A DNA stretch of 49,661 bases, from positions 1 through 49,661 of the forward strand of contig CAMEJG010000009.1 in assembly GCA_945919465.1 (NCBI GenBank), in the 5' to 3' direction. The notes below the pieces were generated by a model. It was given only the letters and a program-made list of their open reading frames with translations, did no database searches and had not been told where the DNA came from. This DNA is from an uncultured Anaeroplasma sp. GTDB taxonomy: Bacteria > Bacillota_I > Bacilli_A > Acholeplasmatales > Anaeroplasmataceae. A program made the position numbers and the translations under genes. Below are positions 15,456-25,308 of this stretch, one piece after another. How positions within the stretch are numbered: position 1 is the stretch's first letter; the number at the start of each line of letters is the position of its first letter.

Positions 15456-15574
15456 TTATCAAAGAACATAAGAGAATAAGTGTAAAATACATAAAAATAT
15501 TATATATATATATTTTTTTTTTGATAAATTATGATAAAATAATAAAAAATACGATGTGAATTGAGGGTGTAATA

Positions 15575-16516
15575 ATGGGTAAAGCTGCAATGTGTATACA
15601 AATGCTGCAAATATTGAACACTGGACGAGTATATAAAATATCAGAACTTGCAGAAATGCTTGAAACCAATCCAAGAAATATTGTCGAATATAAAAAAGAA
15701 TTAGAAGAGTGTGGTTATTACATTGATACAATTCCTGGTAGATACGGTGGATATAAATTAGATCAAAGTGAAATTTTGCCCGCTTTTAAATTTACACTTA
15801 ATGAAATAGATGTTATTGATGAAGCTACTAATTATTTATTAACTAGAAATGATTTTATGCTTAAAGATAAATTTCATGGAGTTATGACAAAAATTTATTC
15901 TTCTATATCTAAAGAAAATTTTATAAACGAATTAACTGTAATTAATAGATATCCTTTGGCAATGCCTGAGGAAGAATTAAATAAGAGATTTGAAATTATT
16001 AGAACAGCTATTATTAATAAACGTGTTTTGAAATTAAAATATGTATCTCAAAAAAATATAGAAAGAGAACATCTATATCATCCTTATGATTTATTTATGT
16101 ATAATAACGCTTGGTTTGTTATTGGGTGGTGTGAAACTTGGAATGATGTTATTTATTTTAAATTAAATAGAATAACAGAAATTTCTCAAACAAGTAAAAT
16201 CTTTAGAGTTTATAAATTTTATAATAAACGAGATTATATTGATGATTTTGGTTTTAAGAAAAATGGTGAGTGGCATCATATTGAATTTGAAGCTTATGAT
16301 ACTTATGCTTCTTTAGTTAAAGAAAGAATTTATGGTAAGAATCAAGAAATCATACCTATAGATGAAAAAAAGACTTTGGTAAAAGTTGATATGCAAAATA
16401 AAGAAAATATTTTAGTATTTATACTAGGCTTTAATAAACATATAAAAGTTTTAGAACCACAATGGTTAATTGATGAGTTAAAAGATTTTAAAGAATATTT
16501 GTCGAATTCATATTAA
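15575..16516 (+). CDS. WYL-domain transcription regulator
   Basis: A 313-residue protein with a DeoR/YafY-type helix-turn-helix (residues 5-60, ELAEMLETNPRNIVEYKKEL). A WYL domain follows (about 145-210, ending in YFKLNRITEI), then a WCX-like C-terminal part. WYL regulators sense ligands, often nucleic acids, and control defence and stress operons. It lies just after the TerY-P operon on the same strand, so it is a good candidate regulator of it. GAGGGTG precedes the start; the 120-base gap before it is AT-rich with TATA runs. Confidence 0.85.
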   Translation: MGKAAMCIQMLQILNTGRVYKISELAEMLETNPRNIVEYKKELEECGYYIDTIPGRYGGYKLDQSEILPAFKFTLNEIDVIDEATNYLLTRNDFMLKDKFHGVMTKIYSSISKENFINELTVINRYPLAMPEEELNKRFEIIRTAIINKRVLKLKYVSQKNIEREHLYHPYDLFMYNNAWFVIGWCETWNDVIYFKLNRITEISQTSKIFRVYKFYNKRDYIDDFGFKKNGEWHHIEFEAYDTYASLVKERIYGKNQEIIPIDEKKTLVKVDMQNKENILVFILGFNKHIKVLEPQWLIDELKDFKEYLSNSY

Positions 16517-16615
16517 AATAAGTATAATTCATTTTTTTATAATCACTTTTCACTTGACAATATATATATATATATATCAAATAGAAAAGAACGAATGTAA
16601 AATGAGGGGCAATAA

Positions 16616-17152
16616 ATGAAAAAAGTATTTATTTTATTATGACTATAATGTCGTTGTTTACATTATCTTCGTGTTTTATTTATGATTAGGCTAACAATAT
16701 TGCTGATGTTGTGGTTGATAATTATATCGATGATTTCAGTTCGGATTTGAATTCTCCGACCACAAATTGTCATCGTGGAGTTAATGAGAAAATATTATAT
16801 GAAACAGTTTTGATCGAAGATGTCTTAAGAGAGAATTTATTAACAGAAGAAATTATAAGAGAAAAATAATAACTGAGATTGAATATGATGAATTACTAAT
16901 ACAAGAAGAAATAGTTATTGAAAAATTGAGAGTAGAGATTTATGATGATACTTATGAATTAGAAGAAGATTTCTTATGCTAATTATATCATTCTGTGGAC
17001 TTGGATTATTCATATATTGGGCAAAGAATTGCTGCATGTTGTAGTTTTGTATTAACAGAAATTATTAAGGTTCATACGTATTTAAAGTGACATATACTAA
17101 TGCTGGTGACGCAACAAAAACTATTTGTGTTTCGATAGATCTCAAATTGTAA
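16616..17152 (+). pseudogene. Decayed lipoprotein gene
   Basis: AATGAGGGGC precedes an ATG at 16616. After a frameshift around 16638 the sequence reads MTIMSLFTLSSCFIYD, a lipobox-type signal, then TAG. Further frames read DLNSPTTNCHRGVNEKILYE and an acidic helical stretch, broken by two more shifts. The last coding-like piece ends FKVTYTNAGDATKTICVSID. At least four lesions make this a dead gene. Its family is not recognised. Confidence 0.6.
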
Positions 17153-17160
17153 AAATAGTT

Positions 17161-17200
17161 CTTACGATTATATTATTTGTAATCGTAAGGATATGGTTTT
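17161..17200 (+). terminator. Terminator-like hairpin
   Basis: CTTACGATTA (17161-17170) pairs perfectly with TAATCGTAAG (17180-17189). The T tract after it is poor (GGTTTT). It follows the decayed lipoprotein gene. Confidence 0.5.
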
Positions 17201-17397
17201 AATAAAACAAGAATATAGATTATGAAATTTTTAGGTTGGGTTTTTACAATTTTTTCTTGCAAGAGGCAAAACAAGGAAAATATTTTACATTTTATTCTTG
17301 GTCTTAGAAGCAAATGCGAGGTTCTTAAAAACGAATGGTTGAAGGAGAAAGTTGTTGAAACAATAGATAAACTAGTACGAAAAGGAAGATGGTTAAA

Positions 17398-20300
17398 ATG
17401 AGAAAAAACAAATTATTATTGGGCTTAAATTTTATATTTATTTGCTCATTGAGCATTGTGTTTATAATATTAAATGTATTTGCAATAAGGGCGGAAAGCA
17501 ATTCTATAACTGTTAATGCAAAGACCTATGAATTTGACGCTAACAATGATTATAGCTTTTCTTCTGCATCTGAGGTTTCTACTATGTCTTATGGTAGAAA
17601 ACAAATGGGTACTTTAACTATTTCAGGTAATATTACGGATAAATCCACATTTAAGAACAAGACGGCTTATGGCGTTGGTGATTATAGCGTAATATCCTTT
17701 TCGTATTCTTACGATGGAGCTTATCAAACTTCCGTAAAAGAAGATTGGAACTTGCGTTCTGATTCAGGTACAAAGGTTGACGAATTTGATTTAAGTGGTA
17801 GCATAGACAAAGGTGTATTGCTTGTGCAAATATCTTCTGATGGCTCAACTTGGGTTAATGCTGTAAATCCTATTACTAATTTCTATGCTTCTAATTCGTC
17901 GGGAAAGGCCGACTTTTATACAACCGACGGCTCTGATGTTGCACAAGGTAAATACTATCGTGTAATCTTGGCGTATCAAACGGGTAGAAAAATCGGCGAG
18001 TCAGGTGCGCTTTGGTGGAAAGAAGATGTCTATGAAGATAAACGCCACGTAGAATTGTATGAATTTTATTTGGTAGTAAATAGTGGTACTATTTCCGTAC
18101 ACAACTTGGCTGTTGATGAATCTTCTCTTCCTGAAATCGAAGGGTTTACCCAAGAAACTATTAAAAGAGGAGAAACTTTGCTTGATGGTTCTACAACAAC
18201 GAAAGGTTTTTCTATCGATAAGTTAGGAACATCTTACTTGGTAAGTGTTTCAAAAGACGGTGGCACAGCTTCCTATGTCAACGATGGTGCTACCTTTACT
18301 GAAAACGGCAAATATACCATTACCACAATCACAAAACTTGGGAAGCAATTAACCCAAACAGTTTACGTTTTCAACGGAGGAGCTGATAGTGGTTATTCTA
18401 CATATTTTGGCGATTCAATCGTAGATGGTAATCGTGTGTTCAGATACGGCGATTATCCTACATATGCAAAAGGTTCATCCGTACAAATTAATGCTGTCGC
18501 TAATAATGTTCCGATATTAAACGGCAAGATTATTAATACTGTAAGCGGCGAAGAAATTACCTTTGCTTCTAATCGAAACGGTCAGAAAATTGATTTAGAC
18601 GCAGGTTCTTATTGTGTTGATTGTTATAGCGGAGAAACCACATCAGGTACAGTATATCACTATAAAGCATATTTTAATGTCATTGACGAAGATTCTGCTC
18701 CTTATGTGAATTATGACAACTTGATGAAAACACAAAGGCTGTCTGACTTGACTTCCAAACATTATGAAGTCGCATATCAAACAACTGCCGGTGGATACAT
18801 TTTTGTTTGTTTTGATTTGGATTCCTACGATGAAGCATTTAATTATGCTTATGAAATAGAAAAAAGATTTATTGAGCAAACCGACGATGGATTGTACTAT
18901 AAATCCCAAGAAAACCCTAACGTAAAGGTTAAATATTACGATTACGTTGCAATGACGAGCGTTTTAAATTATTATGCTCGCAAAAATGTTGAATACAACT
19001 ATTTTAATCCGATTGATGCTTTTACGTATCAAACTTATGCAGATGATTTATTGGAGCAATTAGAGTCGTTGTCTATTAGAGAAAGCATCAAAGTATTCCC
19101 ATCACAAGCCGAAAAGGATAAGTTGATTAACCGTCAACCTTTCATTAACGATTTTACTTTTATTAAAGTAGCTGATTATGACGTTGTTTCGGTAAATGCT
19201 TATTGCCATAAGAACGGAAGGAATTATGCTATTGAGTTTGGTAAAGATGTTTCACAACAATTGACCGTTTCATCTAAATACACAATTACGGAAACTAATG
19301 TGTATGGAGATACAAAGGTTTACGATGTGTATTATGCCAACGAGAATCAAACAACATCTATTTGGGACGTTTCTTATAACGGAGTAGATTCTAAGTTAAC
19401 CGTTTCAAGCTCTATGCTTGTAAATAATAAGATAGAAATAACGGCGGACACAATCTCTATTTCATCTATCGAAAACAATTTTGACGTCAATTCTATCGTT
19501 ACAATTAAAGCTCCCGAAGTTTACAGCTTTGAAATCAAGTGCTTGATTTCCGAATTGGAAAACGTAGGTTTATACAAAAAAGGAAAATATGAATTAACCT
19601 TCGTTGACCGTATTGGTAATTCGTATCAGTTGATTATCAATATCACGGGAAAATCTCGTTATTCTGACGTTGTAACAATGTCAACTCGTTCATATACAAG
19701 CTTCTACAATGCAGTTTATCTGAACGATAGAACTGAAAGCGAAGAAATAATTTATGACGTAATAGCATTAAAGACTGCTATTGACAGAGTTGTTGATGCT
19801 AATTTGTACACACCAAGCAGCTACGCTAATTACACACGTTATTTGCAAGAAGCTCGCAATGTGTATGAAAATCAAAATGCTACTCAGGAACAAATCAATT
19901 CGGCTACATTGAACTTGGAAACTGCATATTCTGCTCTTGTTAGAACTGCTGATAAAACATCATTGTCTAATGAGTTAAATAAGTTTGAAACGATAAATAT
20001 GGGAGCTTATACAACGGCATCCTATAATGCCTATAAGTCTGCTTATTATTCGGCACTTGTAGTTTATGAAAAAGATGAACCAACAGTTGAAGAAATTGCA
20101 CTTGCTGTTCAATCGTTGAAAAACGCTTATGATTCTTTGGCTTTGAGAGGAGATAAGACTGCATTATATACCAAGATGCAGGAAATAAAAGGTGTTGATT
20201 GCTCTTTATATACTCCTAATAGTGTGGAATCTTTGAATGAGGCATATGAGCAAGCTGCTACTGTTTTTGCTAATATCGATGCAACACAAACCGAAATTGA

Positions 20301-21153
20301 TGCAATGATTAGTTTATTGAATAATAGAAAATCTGCATTGGTTTTCGTAGCTGATTTTAGTAGCTTGCTGACAGCAATTCAACAAGTTCAGGCTATTGAT
20401 GAAACACTTTATACTACTGCAACGATTGAAACGTTAAAAATCAAATATAACGAAGCTGTTGCAGTTTATAAAGATAGAAATAATACGCAGAGCGTTGTAA
20501 CTGCGGCAAAGAATGCTTTGGTTCAAGCAAAGAATGCTTTGGTTGCTTGCGGTAATTCGACAGCGTTAAAGAATTTGACTGACGAAATAGCAGAACTTCC
20601 TTATATGATTTATTCTAAGGAAACGATTGAACCGTTGCTCACCAAATATAATGAAGCTTTAACGATATTAAGCGCACGTTACATTCAAAGCGAAATTGAT
20701 ACAATTAAAACTGAGCTAACGTTATTAAAGAATGGCTTAGTAATTAGAGAAGATAAGCAAGAACTATACAACACTCTTACCGAAATGGCTCAAATAGATA
20801 TTTCGGTATATTCAAAAGAAAAACAAGAAGCTTTCTTTTCTGCTTACAATTCTGCGTTGACAATATTAAATTCTTTGGATTCGACCGAAGAGCAAGTTTC
20901 GTTCGCAAAGCAAAGTATTCAAGAATCTAAGATCAATTTGGAAAGTAAAGATGGAATGCATTGGGCATTGTGGGTATTGCTTATTATTTTAGCAATTGTC
21001 GGAGTGATTCTACTTATTTGTTGGATTTATTTCGGTTTTGTTGAAGGTGATTGGGATATAGAAGCTTATCCTTGGATTGAATTTGCTATTGGTTTGATTT
21101 TGCTCGTTGGTTCGGTATTGATTATGATATTATTTGGTATATTAGGAATGTGA
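17398..21153 (+). CDS. Large surface protein with six FIVAR-type repeats
   Basis: A protein of about 1251 residues with an N-terminal signal (LLLGLNFIFICSLSIVFIIL). A long beta-rich region with Ig-like segments runs to about residue 785. Six helical repeats of about 65 residues follow (about 786-1184), each with a LYT/VYS...Y...A...L pattern and ending near AL or NL. Two C-terminal membrane helices end the protein. FIVAR repeats occur in cell-wall-bound adhesins and polymer-binding proteins. There is no LPxTG, so anchoring is by the terminal helices. ATG 17398 has AAAGGA at 11 bases; ATG 17389 is too close. Base composition is less AT-rich than upstream genes, suggesting transfer. Confidence 0.8.
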   Translation: MRKNKLLLGLNFIFICSLSIVFIILNVFAIRAESNSITVNAKTYEFDANNDYSFSSASEVSTMSYGRKQMGTLTISGNITDKSTFKNKTAYGVGDYSVISFSYSYDGAYQTSVKEDWNLRSDSGTKVDEFDLSGSIDKGVLLVQISSDGSTWVNAVNPITNFYASNSSGKADFYTTDGSDVAQGKYYRVILAYQTGRKIGESGALWWKEDVYEDKRHVELYEFYLVVNSGTISVHNLAVDESSLPEIEGFTQETIKRGETLLDGSTTTKGFSIDKLGTSYLVSVSKDGGTASYVNDGATFTENGKYTITTITKLGKQLTQTVYVFNGGADSGYSTYFGDSIVDGNRVFRYGDYPTYAKGSSVQINAVANNVPILNGKIINTVSGEEITFASNRNGQKIDLDAGSYCVDCYSGETTSGTVYHYKAYFNVIDEDSAPYVNYDNLMKTQRLSDLTSKHYEVAYQTTAGGYIFVCFDLDSYDEAFNYAYEIEKRFIEQTDDGLYYKSQENPNVKVKYYDYVAMTSVLNYYARKNVEYNYFNPIDAFTYQTYADDLLEQLESLSIRESIKVFPSQAEKDKLINRQPFINDFTFIKVADYDVVSVNAYCHKNGRNYAIEFGKDVSQQLTVSSKYTITETNVYGDTKVYDVYYANENQTTSIWDVSYNGVDSKLTVSSSMLVNNKIEITADTISISSIENNFDVNSIVTIKAPEVYSFEIKCLISELENVGLYKKGKYELTFVDRIGNSYQLIINITGKSRYSDVVTMSTRSYTSFYNAVYLNDRTESEEIIYDVIALKTAIDRVVDANLYTPSSYANYTRYLQEARNVYENQNATQEQINSATLNLETAYSALVRTADKTSLSNELNKFETINMGAYTTASYNAYKSAYYSALVVYEKDEPTVEEIALAVQSLKNAYDSLALRGDKTALYTKMQEIKGVDCSLYTPNSVESLNEAYEQAATVFANIDATQTEIDAMISLLNNRKSALVFVADFSSLLTAIQQVQAIDETLYTTATIETLKIKYNEAVAVYKDRNNTQSVVTAAKNALVQAKNALVACGNSTALKNLTDEIAELPYMIYSKETIEPLLTKYNEALTILSARYIQSEIDTIKTELTLLKNGLVIREDKQELYNTLTEMAQIDISVYSKEKQEAFFSAYNSALTILNSLDSTEEQVSFAKQSIQESKINLESKDGMHWALWVLLIILAIVGVILLICWIYFGFVEGDWDIEAYPWIEFAIGLILLVGSVLIMILFGILGM

Positions 21154-21168
21154 ATGTGAGGTGGATAT

Positions 21169-23379
21169 ATGAAAATACATTATTATAGAATTATTTCATT
21201 TATATTATGTTGCGTAATGGTGTTTTCGCTTTGCGCTTGTAGCGGTGGTAATATTGATGGTGATCAAGTAAGTCTTACTCCACCATCTAATTCTGATTTT
21301 TGGGGCAAACCAGGCGATTCATCATCTCAAAGCGGTGGCAGTTGGGATACTGACTTAACACCGAATATCAATGTAACCATTATTGGTGACAATTCTAATA
21401 GCGATGAAATCATATACGATAATCTCGAAGGAGAAGAAACAGTTTATGATTTAGTTTACGAAAACATTTCTTATTCTTTGACAAACATAGGATTTGTTAC
21501 AAAAAATGCTATGGCAGTAAATTGCGATGATGATGTTGGAACTTCCGCTGTTGGTATGATGTATTATCGTGAAGACGTACCAATTTTTGCAGATGAGTCT
21601 TATCAAGGAACAGGCTTTTACGAAATATTAAGTGAACCTGAAAATATTACTCAACTTGAAAGCTCAGAAGCATTGTTTGTAAAAAACTTAGAGGATGAAA
21701 CTGATGTAACAACTTATTTGGTAGCGTATGATTATCAAAACATTGGCTATGATCATTTTGTGTATGATGGTAAATATGTTGTTTACTATCAGGAAAGTGA
21801 TAACGTAATTAGATATATCGAAAAGGATAATATTAGAGAAGAATACGATTTATCTCTTGGTAGTTTGTTCGACTATGATAAGGGAGAATATATCTACGAT
21901 GCTTCTATTTTTGATGATTATATAGGGCATTCGGGTAATTCGTTAATAAGCAAACAAGATTATGAAAAATTAGAAAACGAATTAAAAGTGTTATCTGAAC
22001 AACAACTTGCCAACGGATACATAGTATCAGAGTATAACATCGTTTATATTTCCCCTGAAAGCATACAAGCTTATTTATCAAGTGAAGAGGAAGATACTTT
22101 CTTTGGCTATAATGTTGACGAATTAACAGCAGAATTTGGTCTTGGAACAGCTTTAACCTATAATGGAAGCACTTTTGAAAAATCAACTATTATTTCCGAA
22201 GAAGAAGGTTATAATTGGAGATCTTTCTTGATGAAAATGGGTATTGGCTGTGGTATTATTTTAGTAGGGGCAATACTCTCACCTGTTACAGGTGGCGCTT
22301 CTTTCGGTTGTGCGTTGCTTACAATTAGTAAAGTTGCTGTTTCATTTGCATTATCATCTGCAATAGGTACACTCGCAATTGAAACTGTATCAGGATTGAT
22401 ACAAGGGCAATCAATTGAAGATGCATTGAAAAATGCAACACATAAAGGTCTTGATGCTTTTGCTAACGGATTTATGATTGGGGCGGCTGTTGGAAGTGTG
22501 GGGCTACTAACCGGTGCTATAAAACCGTCAGCATGTTTCGTGGCAGGAACATCAATAGCTATGGCGTATAATGTTTTTAAACCAATAGAATCGATTTGTA
22601 TTGGCGATTATGTGTTGTCATATAACGAAAAAGATGGCACTATTTCTCGCCAAAAAGTAATTGATACTTTTAGCAAACAAGTTTATCAAACAACAGGCTT
22701 AACTATCAATGGTGAATATATTGAAACAACATATAATCACCCGTTCTATTCTCCGATTTATAAATGCTGGGTTCAGGCAGGAAGTTTACGTGTTGGTGAT
22801 TATCTTGTAGATTCCAATGGTAATTGTCAGATGGTTCAAGCTACTCAAACAAACAATTATGATTATCCCGTAACGGTTTACAATTTTACGGTTGAAAGCA
22901 ATCATACATATTATGTTGGAGATAGTGAAATTCTTGTTCATAATAAGTGTAATGATGTTTTCCGTAAGGCAGGTAACGATGCAGGCAAAAAAGCTAAAGC
23001 GCAAGCATTAGATGATATTGTTGCGGGTCGTAACTATAAAAAGTGGGGATTAAATCCTTCTAACCCCAAAGATATGGAAGTAATCAAGTATGTTCAAAAG
23101 TATAAGACATTCAAAGGGTCAGGGTGTGAATTTGCTCACGCCATAGACGTTAACGCAATAAAGAGTGCATATAAGAGTGGGAAAATTACTTATCAACAAG
23201 CACTAGATTTTTGTGCTAATCCTAATAACGGTATTTTAACAAGCCATTATACGCATCATATTATAATTCACGCAGGGAATTATAATAATCCATCAAACAT
23301 ATCAGTTATATTAAAAGCTCGACCTTCTATTAAGGGGACTATCGAAATGATACAAACTGCTTTGGGTGTGGTTGCATAG
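21169..23379 (+). CDS. Lipoprotein-type polymorphic toxin with Hint domain and nuclease-like tip
   Basis: A 736-residue protein. Residues 1-24 are a lipoprotein signal with LCAC lipobox. A low-complexity and beta-rich region follows, then glycine-rich hydrophobic helices (about 360-450). A pretoxin Hint domain follows (about 453-591): CFVAGTSI start, TTYNHPFYSP histidine block, NHTYYVGDSEILVHN end. This autoprotease domain releases C-terminal toxins. The last 145 residues carry GCEFAHAIDV and HYTHHIIIHAGN, resembling an HNH-like nuclease; the exact family is uncertain. The next gene looks like its immunity protein. A lipobox on a Hint toxin is unusual. It follows the FIVAR gene by 15 bases. 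Confidence 0.8.
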   Translation: MKIHYYRIISFILCCVMVFSLCACSGGNIDGDQVSLTPPSNSDFWGKPGDSSSQSGGSWDTDLTPNINVTIIGDNSNSDEIIYDNLEGEETVYDLVYENISYSLTNIGFVTKNAMAVNCDDDVGTSAVGMMYYREDVPIFADESYQGTGFYEILSEPENITQLESSEALFVKNLEDETDVTTYLVAYDYQNIGYDHFVYDGKYVVYYQESDNVIRYIEKDNIREEYDLSLGSLFDYDKGEYIYDASIFDDYIGHSGNSLISKQDYEKLENELKVLSEQQLANGYIVSEYNIVYISPESIQAYLSSEEEDTFFGYNVDELTAEFGLGTALTYNGSTFEKSTIISEEEGYNWRSFLMKMGIGCGIILVGAILSPVTGGASFGCALLTISKVAVSFALSSAIGTLAIETVSGLIQGQSIEDALKNATHKGLDAFANGFMIGAAVGSVGLLTGAIKPSACFVAGTSIAMAYNVFKPIESICIGDYVLSYNEKDGTISRQKVIDTFSKQVYQTTGLTINGEYIETTYNHPFYSPIYKCWVQAGSLRVGDYLVDSNGNCQMVQATQTNNYDYPVTVYNFTVESNHTYYVGDSEILVHNKCNDVFRKAGNDAGKKAKAQALDDIVAGRNYKKWGLNPSNPKDMEVIKYVQKYKTFKGSGCEFAHAIDVNAIKSAYKSGKITYQQALDFCANPNNGILTSHYTHHIIIHAGNYNNPSNISVILKARPSIKGTIEMIQTALGVVA

Positions 23380-23391
23380 CGGAGGATAAAT

Positions 23392-23982
23392 ATGAAGAAA
23401 ATAATAGAAAAACTTGAAAACAAATGGAAATCTTTTGAAAGAGATACGTTTTATCTTAAGCAATGTGATACAAGTCATAACAAAAAGCAATCATATTTAA
23501 ATGTTTTGTTTAATGCGACTAATGTTTCAAAATTACAAGATGTTCAAGAAGCTTTCTCTTGCGAATTCCATCCTGAAATAAAAGATTTTTATAAAAATTT
23601 TAACGGAATAATGTTGTTTTCCGAAAGTTTAAGGATATATGGTATTGAATCTAACTATGAGGCACTATATGATTCATACGATATAATTGAACAAAATGAA
23701 AATGATTGTATTGAAAGTTACGGCGATGAATATTTAAATTTCATTGTGTTTGGGTATTATTCTTATTGTCTTTTCTGCTTTGATAAAACTGATTTTGAAT
23801 TCTTATACGTTTTTGACACAAGGCAAGAAAAAGTAGTGTATAAATTCAAAAAACTATCAGAGCTGCTTTCGCACTATGTTGATTATTTATACGATGAATA
23901 TGATAATCAAGGAATGAAGATACATTATGATAAGAGCTTAAAAGGCTTGCCTATCGCAAATGTATCAACAGAATTTATTTAA
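23392..23982 (+). CDS. SUKH-family (SMI1/KNR4) immunity protein
   Basis: A 196-residue soluble protein with the SUKH pattern: LPxDxxxFYxxxNG seen as FHPEIKDFYKNFNGIMLF, followed by IYGIES and a central beta sheet (FIVFGYYSYCLFCFD). SUKH proteins neutralise nuclease and other toxins of polymorphic systems. It starts 12 bases after the toxin gene with GGAGG in front, the usual toxin-immunity order. Confidence 0.8.
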   Translation: MKKIIEKLENKWKSFERDTFYLKQCDTSHNKKQSYLNVLFNATNVSKLQDVQEAFSCEFHPEIKDFYKNFNGIMLFSESLRIYGIESNYEALYDSYDIIEQNENDCIESYGDEYLNFIVFGYYSYCLFCFDKTDFEFLYVFDTRQEKVVYKFKKLSELLSHYVDYLYDEYDNQGMKIHYDKSLKGLPIANVSTEFI

Positions 23983-24001
23983 TAAACTTGGAGGATGAAA
24001 A

Positions 24002-24250
24002 ATGAAAAAAATATTTGTGGTTCTTTTGGCAATGTTAATGCTTGTTAATATGTTCGCCCTTACCGCTTGTGATGGCGATGACCATACTCATTCTTACGGT
24101 TCTTGGTCTGTTACAAGTAATGCTACGTGCACAACTGACGGTTCAAGAAGTAAATCTTGTTCTTGTGGTGATATAATTACCGAAACAATTCCTGCAACCG
24201 GACACAATATGGTTGGTGGCGTTTGTACCGATTGTGGTGCAACTGAATAA
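24002..24250 (+). CDS. Small cysteine-rich lipoprotein
   Basis: An 82-residue product. The signal ends in the lipobox ALTAC (residues 19-23). The mature part has HTHSYGSWSV, CSCG, and ATGHN followed by VCTDCG, a cysteine/histidine repeat common in secreted proteins of gut Firmicutes. It may bind metal. It is 19 bases after the immunity gene and shares the island's base composition. Confidence 0.75.
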   Translation: MKKIFVVLLAMLMLVNMFALTACDGDDHTHSYGSWSVTSNATCTTDGSRSKSCSCGDIITETIPATGHNMVGGVCTDCGATE

Positions 24251-24275
24251 TATTTGAAAACACATAATATAGCGT

Positions 24276-24842
24276 ATGATAAAGTACATTCACAAGATTA
24301 AGCACATAAGCAAGTGGGAAAACAAGAATAAAAGAGCTTTTGATGAGTTTTTATTCTTGAAAATAAGATTGCTTTTTTGTCCTAAAATTTTAATGGTGGG
24401 AATAAATCCATCAGCTAAACAAAATGAATTTTGTGACACTACAAACTTGAAGTTAATAAATGCTCTTCTTAAATTTAATGAAACTTCGCAAACAAAATTT
24501 AAGGGATATAGACTTACAAACTTTTCGTCTAAAGTAGCTTCTGAATGGAAAAAGTTAGGTGTTGCTGATTATGACTTCGAGTTAAAGTTTTTAGAGAAAT
24601 GGTTAAGTATGGATAAACCAATATGTTTCTTTTATGGGCCATATTTTATCAATTATTCAATCAATGCCGTAAAGAATAAAATCTTTACAGTAGAATTTAG
24701 AAGTTTGATAGAAGCACATAAAGAAAACATTTATATTACAACGTATCAAGATGAATTCGCTCATCCAAGTTATAAACCGAATGTTGAAATAGTGAAATAC
24801 AATCCCACTAAGCACAAAATATATCCCGAAAATAAAGAATGA
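24276..24842 (+). CDS. UDG-like or DUF1643-like protein
   Basis: A 188-residue soluble protein. ILMVGINPSAKQNEFCDTTN resembles the N-terminal motif of the uracil-DNA-glycosylase fold and of DUF1643 (LxNPSxA...D). A late HPSYKPN motif is consistent with this fold. The start at 24276 lacks a clear ribosome site. Its role in the island is unknown. Confidence 0.55.
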   Translation: MIKYIHKIKHISKWENKNKRAFDEFLFLKIRLLFCPKILMVGINPSAKQNEFCDTTNLKLINALLKFNETSQTKFKGYRLTNFSSKVASEWKKLGVADYDFELKFLEKWLSMDKPICFFYGPYFINYSINAVKNKIFTVEFRSLIEAHKENIYITTYQDEFAHPSYKPNVEIVKYNPTKHKIYPENKE

Positions 24843-25308
24843 ATAATGCTCAATCCTAAATACTAAGATGACAAAGTAAAAGACGTGTTGATTCGACAAT
24901 GATTGAACCATATATCATTGATTTATTAAAAAATATTATTCATTCAGGCATTTTGCAATGATATATTTAGAAACTTTTATTGCAACTGAAAGTTTGTATG
25001 GATCTAAATATAAAGTCTGGTAAATACTCCAGGCTTTTTTCATTAATAGTATTTGATATGAATTATGACAAATTATACATCAAGATAAAGATGGTTTTCT
25101 ATCGCTCACCCACCTGCTAACCCGTTGAGAGAGTCTTTACCTGATTTTAATTTCTATAAAACTCCAAACGAAAAATTAATTATTAATTATATGCATTAAT
25201 AATAAATACATATTTCTATTTTTAAATGAGCCAACAATAATGTCGGAAAACAATTGAATTATTACCCATATAATTATATAATAATATTGAAAAAAAGTGG
25301 GTGTTAAA
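24843..25308. other. Intergenic: terminator, repeat and cassette edge
   Basis: AAAGTCTGG (25012-25020) pairs with CCAGGCTTT (25029-25037) and T run, an intrinsic terminator. TTTTCTATCGCTCACCCAC (25095-25113) and CCGTTGAGAG (25122-25131) repeat the arrangement at 1342-1378, so a cassette edge lies here. No gene is visible. Confidence 0.6.

Noticed and set aside
15459-15731. Minus-strand 90-residue frame over the WYL gene start
   Set aside because: Antisense to a well-supported gene, and low complexity.
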